Counted from the stretch's first letter, positions 48,070-59,870 are shown. The stretch is 64,000 nt of DNA from Plectrocnemia conspersa (GCA_009617715.1 VTFK01000542.1:1-64000); one strand, 5' to 3'. Made by a program: numbers and translations. Notes: generated from the letters alone by a model not told the origin.

Positions 48070-51000
48070 ATATACGAGATATTATTAATGTTCTAAATAA
48101 AATATTGAAGGCACGTTTAATTAACAGTCACATTCCATTATATGATATTATTCATCTATTTTGCAAAATATGACAGCATTCTATCGTATGATTTCTACAG
48201 CATGCACATATAACCATTCTTAGCATTTTTCTATTTTTGTGGACCAGTAAATATTCGAAGAAGTCGAAAACTGAATATCACAATATTTTTGGAATAATAA
48301 AAACAATATTTTTGGTGTGTTAATCGTAAATCCCTGTCCCTTGTTTAACTACCTGCTTTAAGTGCAGCTGCAAGTTTAGCCGATTTAGCACTACTTAATG
48401 TTTTAAAAATTGCAGTGATTGTAAATCATTTAAAAATATTCGTATATATCTAGTTTTTAACAAAAAGATTTTATTTAAAATCATTATTTTAATTTTTTTA
48501 TGAGAAATTTTCAAGAAAAAACACTAATTGTGTTCAGAAAATTTGTTAAGAAGCTGGATAGATCGTTTAAGGAAAGTATTCTGGCCGTATCGTGCAAGAA
48601 TAGGGGACGCAATCGCGTCCTGTAGCAGAAAAAAATTAGGCATCGTCTTAATGTCGACACAATACCATTTATAAGCAACTTTAAAAAGTGCTCTATTTAT
48701 AATACACTACGTCAAAAATGCGATGGATTGAATCCCAACGCTCTAAGCAAAATTTTCTCTCAATTAATGAACTCACGCGAATCGCTAATAAATTATTAAA
48801 GTGACAAGCGCTCCGCAAAACGAAGCCGAGCATCCTCGACGCTTCCCCACATCTACTTGAATGTCATTTCTGAATACTTGGCGAAAGTTTTTCTTTATTT
48901 TTATCACTTCCGCCTAAATATAAATTTCGCCCGGCAAGATATGGAGAATGTAACAATGTGACTTTGGGGATTTGTGTGAAGACAGCAAATCCGCATTGTA
49001 AGAAAAAGCAATTGACCTAAATTGGATCCCTGCCGTACTCCAGAACGAGCGTATCAAATATCACATACTGGCATAGTTTAGCCGTTTAAAATACGGTATT
49101 TATGATGACGCATAACGCTATGCAAACTCGTAGAACGACTAGCAGAAATATAATTATAATAAGAAAATAAGACGCCATAATCTTTGTCCCAATAAAATAC
49201 AGCAGTGAATTTTTACGTGCTTTTGTAATGTCACGAGACGGGAATATGCGGTATGGTTAGATTGGAAGTCACCGCTAAGCAGAAAACTGCCACCAACAAC
49301 TTCGTGGAATATGGCGACAAGTAATACAAAAAAAGAATATGTAATACGAAGAAATAAAAGAAAGGCGAAGAAAGAGATTATTGTAGTATTTGAAATACGT
49401 ATAAATGTAACATTTTATGAGTCACAGTTCGAAGGCGTTCCGTGTAAGGATTTGTTATGGGAAATTCAATCGTATCATATTTAATATTCTATGGAAATGG
49501 AATTGAAAAACTGAGTTTGTGTTAGTTTGTTATGGAAATGGAAGTCGAATTGAATATTATTTATGTTAAACTGTATTAAAACAGCGTTTATCACTACGTG
49601 AAAGATTCACGTTTCCAGGCCTAAATAGGTGTATTAATTCATTCATGCAGAGCATTCACAAACATGCTGCAAAGCTGCGATTAAAATCATTAACGTAAAA
49701 AGTGTTCAAAGCTGTTGTGCATTAAGTATGCATAAAGCTTCCTCGGCAGGCATCCTTGAAAATCTTTTGAGAGTTAACCGAAAAAAAGCTCAAAACTGCA
49801 GAGTCTGAATGAAAAACACACGAAGCTTCTGTTTGTTTTCAGGATCATTTTCGCGCTTCTCTGTCAAAAAAAAGCCGTTTAAAATCCACGCATACATAGA
49901 CAGAGATAGTGAAATTCCGCTTCAGCGAATCTGGGGCATATTTTTTTGCCGTGGGAACATCGCGGTTCGTCGGTCACCGTCGTTTCGCGTCACGTCATGG
50001 CCGTATCGGCGGGCAATAAAAATGCGTTCGATTTTCCCAAAAGAAGCCTCCTGACGAGGGATTAACGCCGTATCCGCAATGCAGGTCCGGCATTCTTCAT
50101 ATTTATCCGGTTATTTCCCCCAGGGCTGAATTGAAACGGCGCCAACTCTTCGCTGTGAACTTTTGCGAGCGCGGGGGGTGAAAGGTCGCATTGCAAATTT
50201 TTATTGTATAGCGGCGAAAATCAATCCGCGCCTCGGAAACGGCGGAAATCACGGCCGGGAGACGCGGGCGTAATATATATTTATGAAGAAGACATAAAAA
50301 GTTAACATGCTATTAAGGCGATCGATAAAACACTTGCCATTTCCCCGGCGAAAATCGAATTTGAAGTTTATTGCCTTCGGCAACAAATTGGACGATTTCT
50401 TGAGAGAGGCATTCGCAGACAAATCGTGAAATTGAAATTTAGATCTACTATCATAAAATAAAGTCATTTGTTTCATTCGGAAACTTTTAATATACTATAA
50501 AGCTCCTCGACCTATTTTTAGTAACCAGTATTCATTAAATTATATGTATTATGACACTTTAAAATGTTTATATAAATTTCAGTTTAATGACGGTTGATAT
50601 TAGGAACAATCTTCGCCGCATTTAATAAAAAAATGTTATGATAAATGCGTGTATTTTATTATAATAATTATGACTGCTTTATGTATGTATAATAAAAAAA
50701 TTGTAATTTCAAAACTCCCAAGAATTACCATAACAAAAACTACTAAACTACCGCACTAAATACCTATATTTATTTATGATCGTAAAAACAATACGCATTG
50801 TCTCGTACACTGTATTGTTATACGTATTCTTTTGTCATCGTCAGAAAGTGACCACAATGGTTTCGCTTATAAAGAGCTACCCGGGAAACAAACTTTTCCT
50901 TCATTACAGAGTTTGTTTATTTAATATTCAGGGTTTAGCTATACACCCATTGGTGTAAATAGGTATTTTTTCAGAATTTTTCATAAAAGATTTGACTCAT

Positions 51001-51260
51001 ATCATCAATTCGATTCACACACTCAAATAGAGCGAGAAGGGAGATCGACCCAGAAACCAGAGAGCCATCCGTGGTGAAAATGTTAAGAACTATTTTTAAA
51101 ACACTGACGCTTAAATTTAATCTAAATATCAGTATAATTTATAATTGTGCAATAAAACTACATGAGTATATATTAAACAGCTCTTAAGACGTATAAGTCA
51201 TACAAAACCAAAACATCTATTAATAAAACAAATATCAAATAAATTTAATAAAAAAATGTA
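48070..51260. other. Unassigned; GC-richer at 48720-49340 and 49600-50460
   Basis: These two TE-poor blocks contain small open frames (49809-50054 plus, 50249-50476 minus) with no domain or splice support. 50470-51260 is AT-rich and featureless. Confidence 0.4.
48547..48640 (+). repeat. Small dispersed repeat shared with 10849-10965
   Basis: GTTAAGAAGCTGGATAG, degenerate sequence, then GGGGACGCAATCGCGTCCTG. The plus frame here stays open for about 27 codons (starting KFVKKLDRSFKES) before a stop, compatible with a decayed coding segment of unknown type. Confidence 0.45.
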
Positions 51261-52258
51261 TTAGGCAATTCCGGAATTAATGTCATTTTTTTAAATACAA
51301 GTTCTAACAGTCAGACGTGTTTTAGTCGTTGATACCTGAGTACGTCTTTTGATATATGTATGGATAAGTTGATGCACATCTGGATTCCACGTTCCGATAT
51401 GTAAAAAATTTACAATGGCAGAATTCTTATCGAGTAAACAATTTATACGAAATTGCATGTCATATGAATTTATTTTTAAAAAATCTTTAACTATAGCCAA
51501 TAAAAAATTGGAAATTACAATATCAAGAATAGTCTGATTGTGGGAGACCAGTAAAGATAGACGATGATGCCCTGGCTGCAGAAATGGCAGCAGTCCGTTT
51601 CAACCATGTTTAGACACATTTAAAATTTGTGGAAGCCTTAGAGAGAATGAGTGTGAACGAAGAAAATAAATCGGCCTGTATCCGTATATCCCAATAGCTT
51701 ATGGATCTGGATCTGCTTTTCTCGATCATTTGATAACCGAAGATGAGTAATGGATGTTGTTTGACAACAATCGTCGTAGAGGACTGTGTTTATCCAAAGA
51801 ACAAGTAGCAAAACAAATCTCGAAGCCCGAGCTCACTGTTGAAAAGCTTATTAGTATGTAAGGTGGGATTGCAAAGGAATTATGCATTACGAAACTCTTA
51901 AACCTAGCCAAACAATAACATCAGTTTATATTGTGAAATATCAGCTGGATCGTTTGCACGAGGAAGTAAAATAAAAGGTCTGCACTTGCAACAGAAGTCT
52001 AATAGTTCTACAACAGAACAATGAGCGTCTCCATATGGTTTTATCTTATCCACCATATTCTTCAGACGTTGCTCCTTCCGAATACCATTTCTTTCGGTCA
52101 ATGCAACGCTTTCTAGACGGAAAAAAGCAGATTAAAATGCAGATTTGCGATAAACAAAATGCATATTTTATACTAATAAAATTATAAAAATTGATAGAGA
52201 TATATCAAGAAGTAAATTAATTTCATTAAAAAACGACATTTATTTCTAGATTACCTTA
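51261..52258 (+). mobile_element. Mariner element with TIRs and broken transposase
   Basis: The left end TTAGGCAATTCCGGAATTAA and right end (minus strand TAAGGTAATCTAGAAATAAA) are imperfect TIRs, flanked by TA on both sides (51259-51260, 52259-52260). The transposase begins at ATG 51415 (MAEFLSSKQFIRNCMSYEF). It continues with a GRPVKIDDDALAAEM linker, the first catalytic region LDHLITEDE-WMLFDNNRRR (about 51720-51780), WDCKGIMHYETLKPSQT, and PPYSSDVAPSEYHFF near 52050-52090. Many stops and frameshifts make it inactive. The third catalytic position reads APSE instead of the usual APSD. The arrangement fits a mellifera/cecropia-like mariner of about 1 kb. Confidence 0.9.
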
Positions 52259-52260
52259 TA

Positions 52261-52840
52261 TTATGTGGGTTCATTAAAATTTATTGTAATTTAAGCAATA
52301 CCTGAATTAAATTAAGCTTTAATGGACATTAACGAAGTACTAATAATATTAAAAATAATAATAAATAATATTTTTGGTAACCAGTATGTACGTATGTACA
52401 TATATCGAGTTCATAAATTTTCATTAAATTGTCAGAGCAATTGTATTACTTATGAAAAACATTATTTTTATATTTTTGATAAACATTTTTTTAAAGTAAT
52501 TAATACAATAAAAAAATATACGTTGTATTTGTTTTAATATAGAAATAAACTAATATACGTATAACACAAAAAATACTTGTAAATTATAAATTATGGCCAA
52601 GAGCAATTGTTGATAATGAATTGTGGGCGAAGAATGTTCCGCACACAAACAACTAATGCATAACCTAAACGATAACTTCTCATTAATGACATAATAAATT
52701 TGGAGCAGTAATAACTAATGTTATTATACATTGAAGACTTTTTACAAAAACAAATTCATATATTATATGTACATATAACGTATTCTATGATACTTACTAA
52801 ACAATAAACAAAAATAATTGGTTTTATTATTCAGTTTTTA
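52261..52840. other. Unassigned AT-rich sequence
   Basis: No supported feature. The plus frame at 52322-52537 is AT-driven. Confidence 0.4.
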
Positions 52841-52880
52841 GGTGATTGTGTCATGAAAACAAATTCATGACACAAGCACC
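52841..52880. repeat. 17-bp inverted repeat with 6-nt loop
   Basis: GGTGATTGTGTCATGAA (52841-52857) pairs with TTCATGACACAAGCACC (52864-52880) with one mismatch. It sits immediately left of the SINE-like copy and could be part of its terminus. Confidence 0.85.
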
Positions 52881-52887
52881 AAAAAAA

Positions 52888-53290
52888 GTTGATGGGCGAT
52901 AACCCAATGCGTTACAATGAAGTAAATAAAATCAACACCTACAAAGTAAGTAGTGAGACACCAAACTGAAGTCAGTCAGTAAATCAGTGACATACATATA
53001 TTTTATATTATATAGTATTTTTACAGCATACGATCAATATATATTAATACGCGTGGACATAACTCAATTTTATTCTAATAATTCACTATCATATTCATCT
53101 ATGAGATTAGGAAAATCTAATTTATGATTATGGACCATAATTATAATTATATAATCATCACTAAATCAGCCCTACCAGACACGATAGAAATTTAAAAAAA
53201 CACTAGGGTTTATATTGGATTTGAACCCATGTCTTCCACGTGTTGGTTAATAAAACAGTGGCTAAAATAGCCAGCGCAACAAATTCCTCT
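52888..53290 (-). repeat. SINE-like family B, longest copy
   Basis: From the left: GATGGGCGATAACCCAATGC, ACACCTACAAAGTAAGTAGT, GACACCAAACTGAAGTCAGT, CAGTAAATCAGTGACATAC, an AT-rich middle, AACTCAATTTTATTC, ATCTATGAGATTAGGAAAAT, ATCATCACTAAATCAGCCC, and the end ATTGGATTTGAACCCATGTC with TTCCACG. The last segment is the inverse of a tRNA B-box region (GGGTTCAAATCC). Head and middle parts match the copies at 33880 and 47070. Confidence 0.7.
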
Positions 53291-54560
53291 TATTAATATT
53301 TTAATATATGTACATGCGGAAATGAATGTTATGCCTAAATAAACATTTAGCCGAAAAGGAAATAATTTTTAGATGCCATTGTATTCGACCCTTGTGAAGT
53401 ACAAAGCTTAATTTGTTTAAAAGTTACTTAAAAATTAATTTCAAAGTCGAAAAGAGTATTAAAAATAGTTATAGGATTTTCGACGATCGTTCGAGCGTGG
53501 TCATGGAGCAAAATCGGTTAAATTTGAAAGCTGCTTCAGTGTTTTTTTTTCCTTCAGTGCTTCAGATTTATATTATAAGACCTCGGGACGGGTCGCAATT
53601 AGCAAAGGGCTATTAAGTCGAAGCGTTTTTTTGGAATTAATTATACGTCCATATAACGGCCGCGCCGGCTATTCTACGGTCTTCTTCCGTCTGCTTATTT
53701 GGGTCAACGAGAATAAAGGGTTAATTGCCGATTATATACGACGACGTCAAACAGATCGTTTCGCCAGAAATTGATAGTCAATTTGAATTCCTAAATACAG
53801 AAAGGGTAAGTACTGTTTAGCAAATTACTCGAAAGCCGTTGAATCTTTGAAAACAGCGCGTTTTAACAATAATGATCTATTATTTATTGTTGAATGCAGT
53901 AAATTGCATTGAACTTAATAAGGAATGGATTATAGCGTACTGGTTTCTCAATTAGGGATAGAGTATTATTGAAATGTATAAATTTGGTTTACTTGATTAT
54001 ATGATTCGTATCACTGTGACATATCTTTCGACTTTTATTTGCTAGTTCAGGAATCTAATTTAAGGAGAATATTCGAAATTAAAATTTGAATTGGCGTTAT
54101 TAATAGTCCACCAGCAATTCCAATTACAAAAATAAATTAAAGTCAGTATAAAGGTTAAAACGTGCGCCTTTTCTACAATTAATCAAAAATTAAGAACTGC
54201 TATTTTTTTAAACTAATTTATATTGAATGTAATAATTGAAGATATTACACGAACAAAGAAATATCATCCTTTAACCCTTTTGTTGGCACAATCTAAATAT
54301 CGATGTATTACATAATTCAAAAATGTTCAGTAAAATATGATTTTTCCCTGAAGCAAATATACTCTACAGCGCAATTAAAAAACTGAAATATCGAATCCGT
54401 CAATTATTGACAAAGTAGCAAAAGCTAATATATATAATTTTGGCAACTAAAAAGTTAAAAGATGATTTTAAATACATACAATCAATATGAATATGATTCA
54501 TATTATAATTTTATAATCTAATGATTGTAAACTGTAATAATAAATTATAAATAATAAAAC
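53291..54560. other. Unassigned sequence
   Basis: 53340-53800 is slightly GC-richer. The frame at 53413-53616 has no domain. No repeat was recognised. Confidence 0.4.
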
Positions 54561-54640
54561 ATATGTCACATATTTACAGTCTGATTTCGTTGTAGGTATT
54601 GAATGTGTTTACCCCGTTGTAACACATTGGGCTAGCGTAT
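54561..54640 (+). repeat. SINE-like family B fragment, opposite orientation
   Basis: ATGTCAC, TTTACAGTCTGATTTC, TAGGTATTGAATGTG, TTACCCC and TTGTAACACATTGGG are the reverse complement of the left half of the other B copies, with a deletion. Confidence 0.55.
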
Positions 54641-55157
54641 GTCAAGTTACAACTAAAGATAATACATATATCGATGGCTCTTAATCTACATTTGTAAAAC
54701 TCTAATTTTGGGTTTGAAACTACTAAGCAATATAAAACCTTCATATATTTAACGCTGATTTATTAAAACTACGATATGATATTAGGTTTATAAAAATCAA
54801 ACTTAATATATGTATGTTTTATAAATACAACTAGATAAAAAAAAGATTTATAAAACAAATATTGTTTATGTTGCTAATTATATAAAATTTAAATTTAAAG
54901 TGTAAATTGTCTTGTAATTGTAATTAGTAATTTCCCACACATTAACGCTATAAAAAAACTTATCAAAAAAAATTACAAATCTATTGTTATAAAAGAAACA
55001 CTGTAAAATATATGTAAGTCCGCCATTTTGTTCGCGAATCATTTAGTAAATCAAGAGTAGGTAGATGGAATGATAAAAAAACTACATGTGAAAATAACAA
55101 AAGAAAAATTCCAGATAAATCTAGAACATCTTACCAATTCACGTTAAATTTAGTGCT
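54641..55157. other. Unassigned AT-rich sequence
   Basis: I see nothing identifiable. Confidence 0.4.
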
Positions 55158-55545
55158 TTTTTATAAATTTAAATTCTCTCTTGTGGCTAGTTTCATTGTG
55201 TATTTACGATTATTAATTATGTGTTTCCAAAAAAAAGCGTATGAAATTTCAGGTTTTATTATATATTTGATTTTTAAATTACTTCTAGGGTAAAGAAAAG
55301 GGTATATATAGTATTGCCTGGTTGTTTTAGTTTTTAGAATTACTTTATCTACATATATGAGATTTCCGCGAAATTAAGGTACTTTGCCGAATTATCTAGA
55401 AAATCGTTATACATTTTATTTTTTACTAATTTATTGACAGCGAGAAAACATTACTGTGACTAGTGTTTTTTCTCAAAAATTATTTCTCGAGAATTTCTTG
55501 AGAAAAATGTCAAATCGAGAATTCTCATTTCACAAGTAGAGAACT
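55158..55545 (+). repeat. Dispersed repeat family C, copy 2
   Basis: Matches 816-1030 as described there. The extra internal part includes a fold-back around CTCGAG (TTTTCTCAA...TTGAGAAAA at about 55467-55508), suggesting the family carries a terminal or subterminal inverted repeat. No coding capacity was seen. Confidence 0.7.
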
Positions 55546-56411
55546 GCTTATCTTTGTTTCTTCTCCTGTGAGACAGCGCATAGTTAGATTTTAAATATGT
55601 TATTTTATATGAGAGCAACAGATACGGCACGATTCCTATTGGTCTAAATACGAGGATTATGAGAAAATCTCTATATTCTAGGAAAAGATTAGGTACTAGG
55701 GACAGCAATGGATAATTAATGTAGATTTAGAGATAGTGAGCTTAATTCTTGGAAGGTCGGTCTTTTATAAATTTAATAAGTCACAAGTTTAGATTAGTTA
55801 AAAATATTGTCCAGTTTTTGCAGTTTTGACTGAAAAACTAGTATAAAAGTCTATTTAGACTGCTGATTAGTGATACATACAAGTAAAGAAAAATATTAAG
55901 CTATATGGTACTACTGTCCTGTAAAACCTTGCAAATTGATTTTATGTATACATGTGTGAAAATAAGGTGAATGTTGTATATCTCAAAAAAGTAATTATAC
56001 ACAGTCAATGAATACTTCGTAGACGAGACTTGATGAAAGTCGCGTAAGCGTTTTTTCTGCTTTAAAGCGCCTCTTTTGTAAAAAGTATTGTATTTGCGGA
56101 TAAAATGATCATTAGATTTTAACAAATTTATATTCCGACATTACATAAGCGAGCCGTAATATCCTTTGTGCCGAAAAGACGGAGTGGAGTATCCACGCCC
56201 ACATTTGCAAATCTAGATGACAGAATGAGACGTTCCGCAAGAGAAGGCGCAGTCGGACCAAAATTAGATTATACAGTCTAATTAGACGGCCCCCTTGGAG
56301 TTTTTTTCCCGAACGACTTGACTTCTCAATAACCTATTTACAAAAGGGCAAAAATTGACCTTTGTTTTTATTTATCAGCCAAGCGTATCGCCCCTTTATG
56401 TATTTTTGAAT
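55546..56411. other. Unassigned sequence
   Basis: No supported feature. If the exon at 56705-56770 is real, this lies in its first intron. Confidence 0.4.
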
Positions 56412-56432
56412 ATGGCAACACAGCTCGATTTA

Positions 56433-56458
56433 ATTCAAATTCAAATTCAAATTCAAAT
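56433..56458. repeat. ATTCAA microsatellite
   Basis: About four tandem units of ATTCAA, ten bases after an ATGGCAACACAG motif (56412-56423). Confidence 0.9.
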
Positions 56459-56704
56459 ATATAAATATAAATATTATTAAAGATGCGACATTTTTAAATT
56501 ATATGGCTCACCGATCAATTAATTTGGGCCAAATAGAGCGATCGCGTGACCTATGATTTTTGTACGTAATTTTAAATACGGTCGTTTTATTTCGAACCGC
56601 GTGACGTCATTTGTATATGGACGGTCTTTCGCGGTTCTGTTTTGTTGTGGAGCTACATCACGCGATGTATTGTAGTTAGTAAAAAAAAAGAAGAAAAATA
56701 TTAC

Positions 56705-56770
56705 CTGAGTGACGACCAGCTGCAGGATCAGGCAGGATGCGGAGAGGGCTCGGCCCTCGCTGCGCGACAT
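56705..56770 (-). CDS. Candidate first coding exon, signal-peptide-like
   Basis: On the minus strand an ATG (56770-56768) opens 22 codons that end exactly at CAG|GTAATA, a consensus splice donor (exon end 56705, phase 0). The peptide begins MSRSEGR and continues with a hydrophobic ALSASCLILQLVV core and then TQ, which resembles a signal peptide with the rest of the protein on later exons. An in-frame GTG further upstream is not a plausible start. The exon sits in a GC- and CpG-rich stretch unlike its AT-rich surroundings and directly below promoter-like motifs. Genes with a signal-peptide first exon and a very large first intron are common among insect secreted and cell-surface proteins. I cannot name the gene, and no second exon was recognised at lower coordinates. 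Chance openness in GC-rich DNA is the main alternative. Confidence 0.45.
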
Positions 56771-56972
56771 GGCGAGTCCTCGGGACGCGAGACGCAAGAC
56801 GCGAGACACAAGGCGAATGCGACAAGCCGAAGCACCGGCAAACTCCGACACTCGACTGACTCAGTGCCACTGACAGCCACACTGGGAGGAGCTTACGCCG
56901 AAGACTGTCGCGCATGCGCCGAAACAAAGGCACCCATACACGTGCCGAACTGCCGAACCACACTATTTAATC
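56771..56972 (-). promoter_or_regulatory. CpG-rich promoter-like region
   Basis: Reading on the minus strand toward the ATG: a TATA-like GATTAAATAG (56963-56972), an E-box CACGTG (56939-56944), a perfect NRF1/Ewg-type palindrome GCGCATGCGC (56910-56919), and arthropod initiator matches TCAGTG and TCAGTC (56868-56873 and 56854-56859). Initiation at the latter would give a 5' leader of about 87 nt before the ATG at 56770. The TATA-like box is not at canonical distance from any initiator, so a CpG-type promoter is more likely than a TATA-driven one. Confidence 0.42.
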
Positions 56973-56989
56973 GATGGGAAATATGAACG

Positions 56990-57375
56990 CAACCGTCGAT
57001 ACGTTCGGCGCTATGGCGAGATGGAAAACTATTCTTTTGTTTCGTATTATTATTTTTTAAATATTTTTAATGAAAAAATCTAGTAAGATTCTAGTAAGCG
57101 TAATTTTCCGAGAATAAAAATAACTCATACGGCTTAACTATTTTCTATATAACGAACAAAAACAGAAGTGTAGCGACAATCTAGCAACTAAGCCACATGA
57201 GGGCTAAGTCAAAAAAATAGCAGACGCAGAATGTCGGTAATTCTAAGACAAGTGAAACGAAGACTACTTTTAAATTCTGAAAAATGGTTTTACCTCTGTC
57301 TTTTTGTGCCAATAATTGGTGATGGTCAACAAAGAGTTTAACTTAAAGAGACGCCTTACTTCGAAGCATGAGGAT
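56990..57375. other. Unassigned AT-rich sequence
   Basis: Upstream flank of the promoter-like region; nothing identifiable. Confidence 0.4.
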
Positions 57376-57530
57376 CCAAGGACGGCATTTCAGCTTTTTC
57401 ATGGGGAGGGGAGTAAATTTTGACCAAAATTTGACCAGTAAATAGTCGTTTTTTTAATATTTACCTTTTATTAATATTCATAATATTTCATTACATTACA
57501 TGCATTTTTTAAATTAAATTCATAGGTGTC
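57376..57530 (-). repeat. Module D, partial copy
   Basis: AAGGACGGCATTTCAGCTTT, CATGGGGAGGGG, AAAATTTGACCAGT, then an AT-rich part with TTCATTACATTACATGCATT. It aligns with 44019-44201 but loses the far terminus. Confidence 0.6.
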
Positions 57531-58499
57531 TTAGATTAAGGATCCTGTTATTGAATTTGTACGGACTAAATTGTTGTACAGCAAAGGATTTAAAGGCTAT
57601 TGGGCAATTCTTGTGTGTTTTGAAATGGAAATTGCACTAATGTTTTGTTAAGTCAAACTTTTACCGTTTGCAGTTTTCGAAATACCGTTATTAAAACCCC
57701 CTCATTTTATTATGTAAATGCCAGTCAAATTACTGTTTTTAGCAAGGATGCTATGTTAATATTAGAGTTAATGAATCGTACAATCGTTTCTAAGAAAGCC
57801 ACAAAGACATTGAAAATGAAACGATTTAGCACATCAACCATTAATGAAATGTGAAAAAATAACATCGTGAGATAATGAGATTACTAAAGAAGTAACTATT
57901 TTGCACGGATCATGTGAATCATTTTTGATTAACAAAAGAGTAGGCAGATTCGTTCTAAAACTATTGAATTTTTTATAAAAATGTATAGATATTAAATCGA
58001 AACAATGTTTCATTCGTTTAAGAGCACCACGATAAGCTCGTCTTTGTTCAAAGATGACATCATGGTGATGAGGCAGTCATCTTATTTACTAAATACGGTT
58101 TGTTTTCACAGACGAAGTTGACATAAGATAAATAAAATCTTTATGTGAGCTGAAATATATCAAATAATGCATTCCATTGAAGTTTTGCATATTGGAATTA
58201 ATATGCCGCCTCTTGATTATTAACGTTTAAAGCTATCATATTGAATATTTACATTTTTTATTATATTTATTGTATTTTGATGTTTTATTAATAAAATCAA
58301 ACAAATTACGATATAAAAATAATTACTACACAAGTTTTTAAAAGTCACAAAATATGTTTCTTTTTTAGCGCGAGTTTATTCATGTTGTATATTGTACAGG
58401 ATGATACATTTCGAGTTTCCTGATTAGCAGCACTGTAAATAAGATAGCTGTCAATAATCACGCGTGCTCAAAGTGTTAACTGTTAGTTTGCAACACATT
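57531..58499. other. Unassigned AT-rich sequence
   Basis: The frame at 57645-57854 has no domain. Possibly includes the decayed 5' part of the LINE. Confidence 0.35.
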
Positions 58500-59435
58500 T
58501 ACGAAATGGATCGCTTAACCACCGCTCATACGAACTGTGGAAAGTTATGGATAATTTCATCCAAATTCAGCCGAATTTTCAGTATCGCTAATTTTAAACA
58601 TTTTAAAATTAGAATAGTGGGAAACGTCTATTATTTCATTAGCCAGGGTATATTCTCTTCGGAGTTTCCTCAAGGGTCCAACCCTCTGTTCTTTATGTTA
58701 TTTATTAATGATATAAATACTGCAGTTACAATAAAGCTTTCTGGCGTATGCAGATGATTTAAAACGGGGTTGCGGACTCTTTCTCTCTACAGAGTAATTT
58801 AGATTCTCTATAGAGATTAGCGTCCATTAATCGTATGCCCCTTAGTGTCAAAAAGTGCCATACTGTGTCATTTTCTCAATCTCGTTCGCCATCAGCTTAT
58901 TCCTACGATCTTAGTGGGAACATTTTGGCTAGAGTAACTTCCGCTAAAGATTTTGTTATCACTTTTGAGAGCACGTGGAGGTTCTATCTAAACGTACAAG
59001 ACGTCTGTGATAAATCTTCTAAGATGCTCGGTTTTGTTATGAAGAACGCATTTGACTTTGACAATCCGTCAATTATTTGCGTCTTCTATGACACCTAAGT
59101 TTATAGCATTCTTGAATCAGGATCTATAATTTGGTATCCCTGAATAAGCAAATACTTCCTTTTAGTCGAAGAGGCTTAAAAAAAGTTCCTAAGATACCTT
59201 TATATGAGGATATTTGGTTATTATCCGTTCTTATATCTCAGCGCTTTTTATCAAACTATTCTCAAAAAATTCTAATTTTTCTTCGACAATCACGATCGCG
59301 TCCTCTTTTGATGACCGTTAGGGTTAAGACGTTTACACTTGCCGACCCGCCATCCAGCTCCCTAATACATTGGCATTGCACATTGACCTGTTTAATGTCT
59401 GCTACGAGGAGCTGGTCCGGTTCGTATCATTGAAT
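58500..59435 (+). pseudogene. LINE reverse transcriptase relic (Jockey/CR1-like)
   Basis: This is the later half of a non-LTR retrotransposon polymerase. In order: SSEFPQGSNPLFFMLFINDI, the conserved PQGS block of the palm (about 58650-58715); after a frame change FLAYADDLK with the catalytic YADD at 58747-58758; VKKCHTVSFSQSRSPSAYSY and LARVTSAKDFVITFEST (about 58845-58980); DKSSKMLGFVMKNAFDFDNP; then in another frame VYSILESGSIIWYP and FGYYPFLYLSAF (to about 59250). At least two frameshifts and several stops are present. The 5' end, endonuclease and 3' tail were not recognised. The motif wording is that of the Jockey/CR1 group. Confidence 0.88.
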
Positions 59436-59704
59436 TTTAATATTTTACGATTATTTTTAATGTTTCTTTACGTGTATTATTTTAATTATATATTTTTTGT
59501 GAATTGAAATATTACAATGTATTTTTTTACAATCATGATACATTGGGGTAGTCTGTTACGTCACGATGATTTAAATTTAATTAAAATAAATAAATTACAG
59601 CTCGTCATATTTATCCAAAGGATAGAAAGAAAAAAATTATACTTCAAAAATACCTAACAAAATATATTTTTATAAAAAATATTTTTTTTTAAAAAAAAAA
59701 CATT
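59436..59704. other. Unassigned AT-rich sequence
   Basis: A and T homopolymer runs near 59675-59705; nothing else. Confidence 0.4.
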
Positions 59705-59870
59705 TTTTGCGCCGGGACTCCAATGGGCGTAGATTATGAACAGGAACGGTGAAGATTGCAGACGAGTTCTCCGAAAATAATACAACTAGATTTTAGTTCT
59801 GACGACTGATTAGTGACTATCTTCACTGTTCCTGCTCATAAGCAGCGCCTATTGGAGTCCAGACGCAAAA
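59705..59870. mobile_element. Small MITE or fold-back element
   Basis: The ends are long imperfect inverted repeats. Left TTTTGCGCCGGGACTCCAAT, GGGCG, TATGAACAGGAACGGTGAAG; right, read on the minus strand, TTTTGCGTCTGGACTCCAAT, AGGCGCTGCTTATGAGCAGG, AACAGTGAAG. About 50 bp of each arm match in a 166-bp element. I found no clear target-site duplication, so the superfamily is undetermined. Confidence 0.7.
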
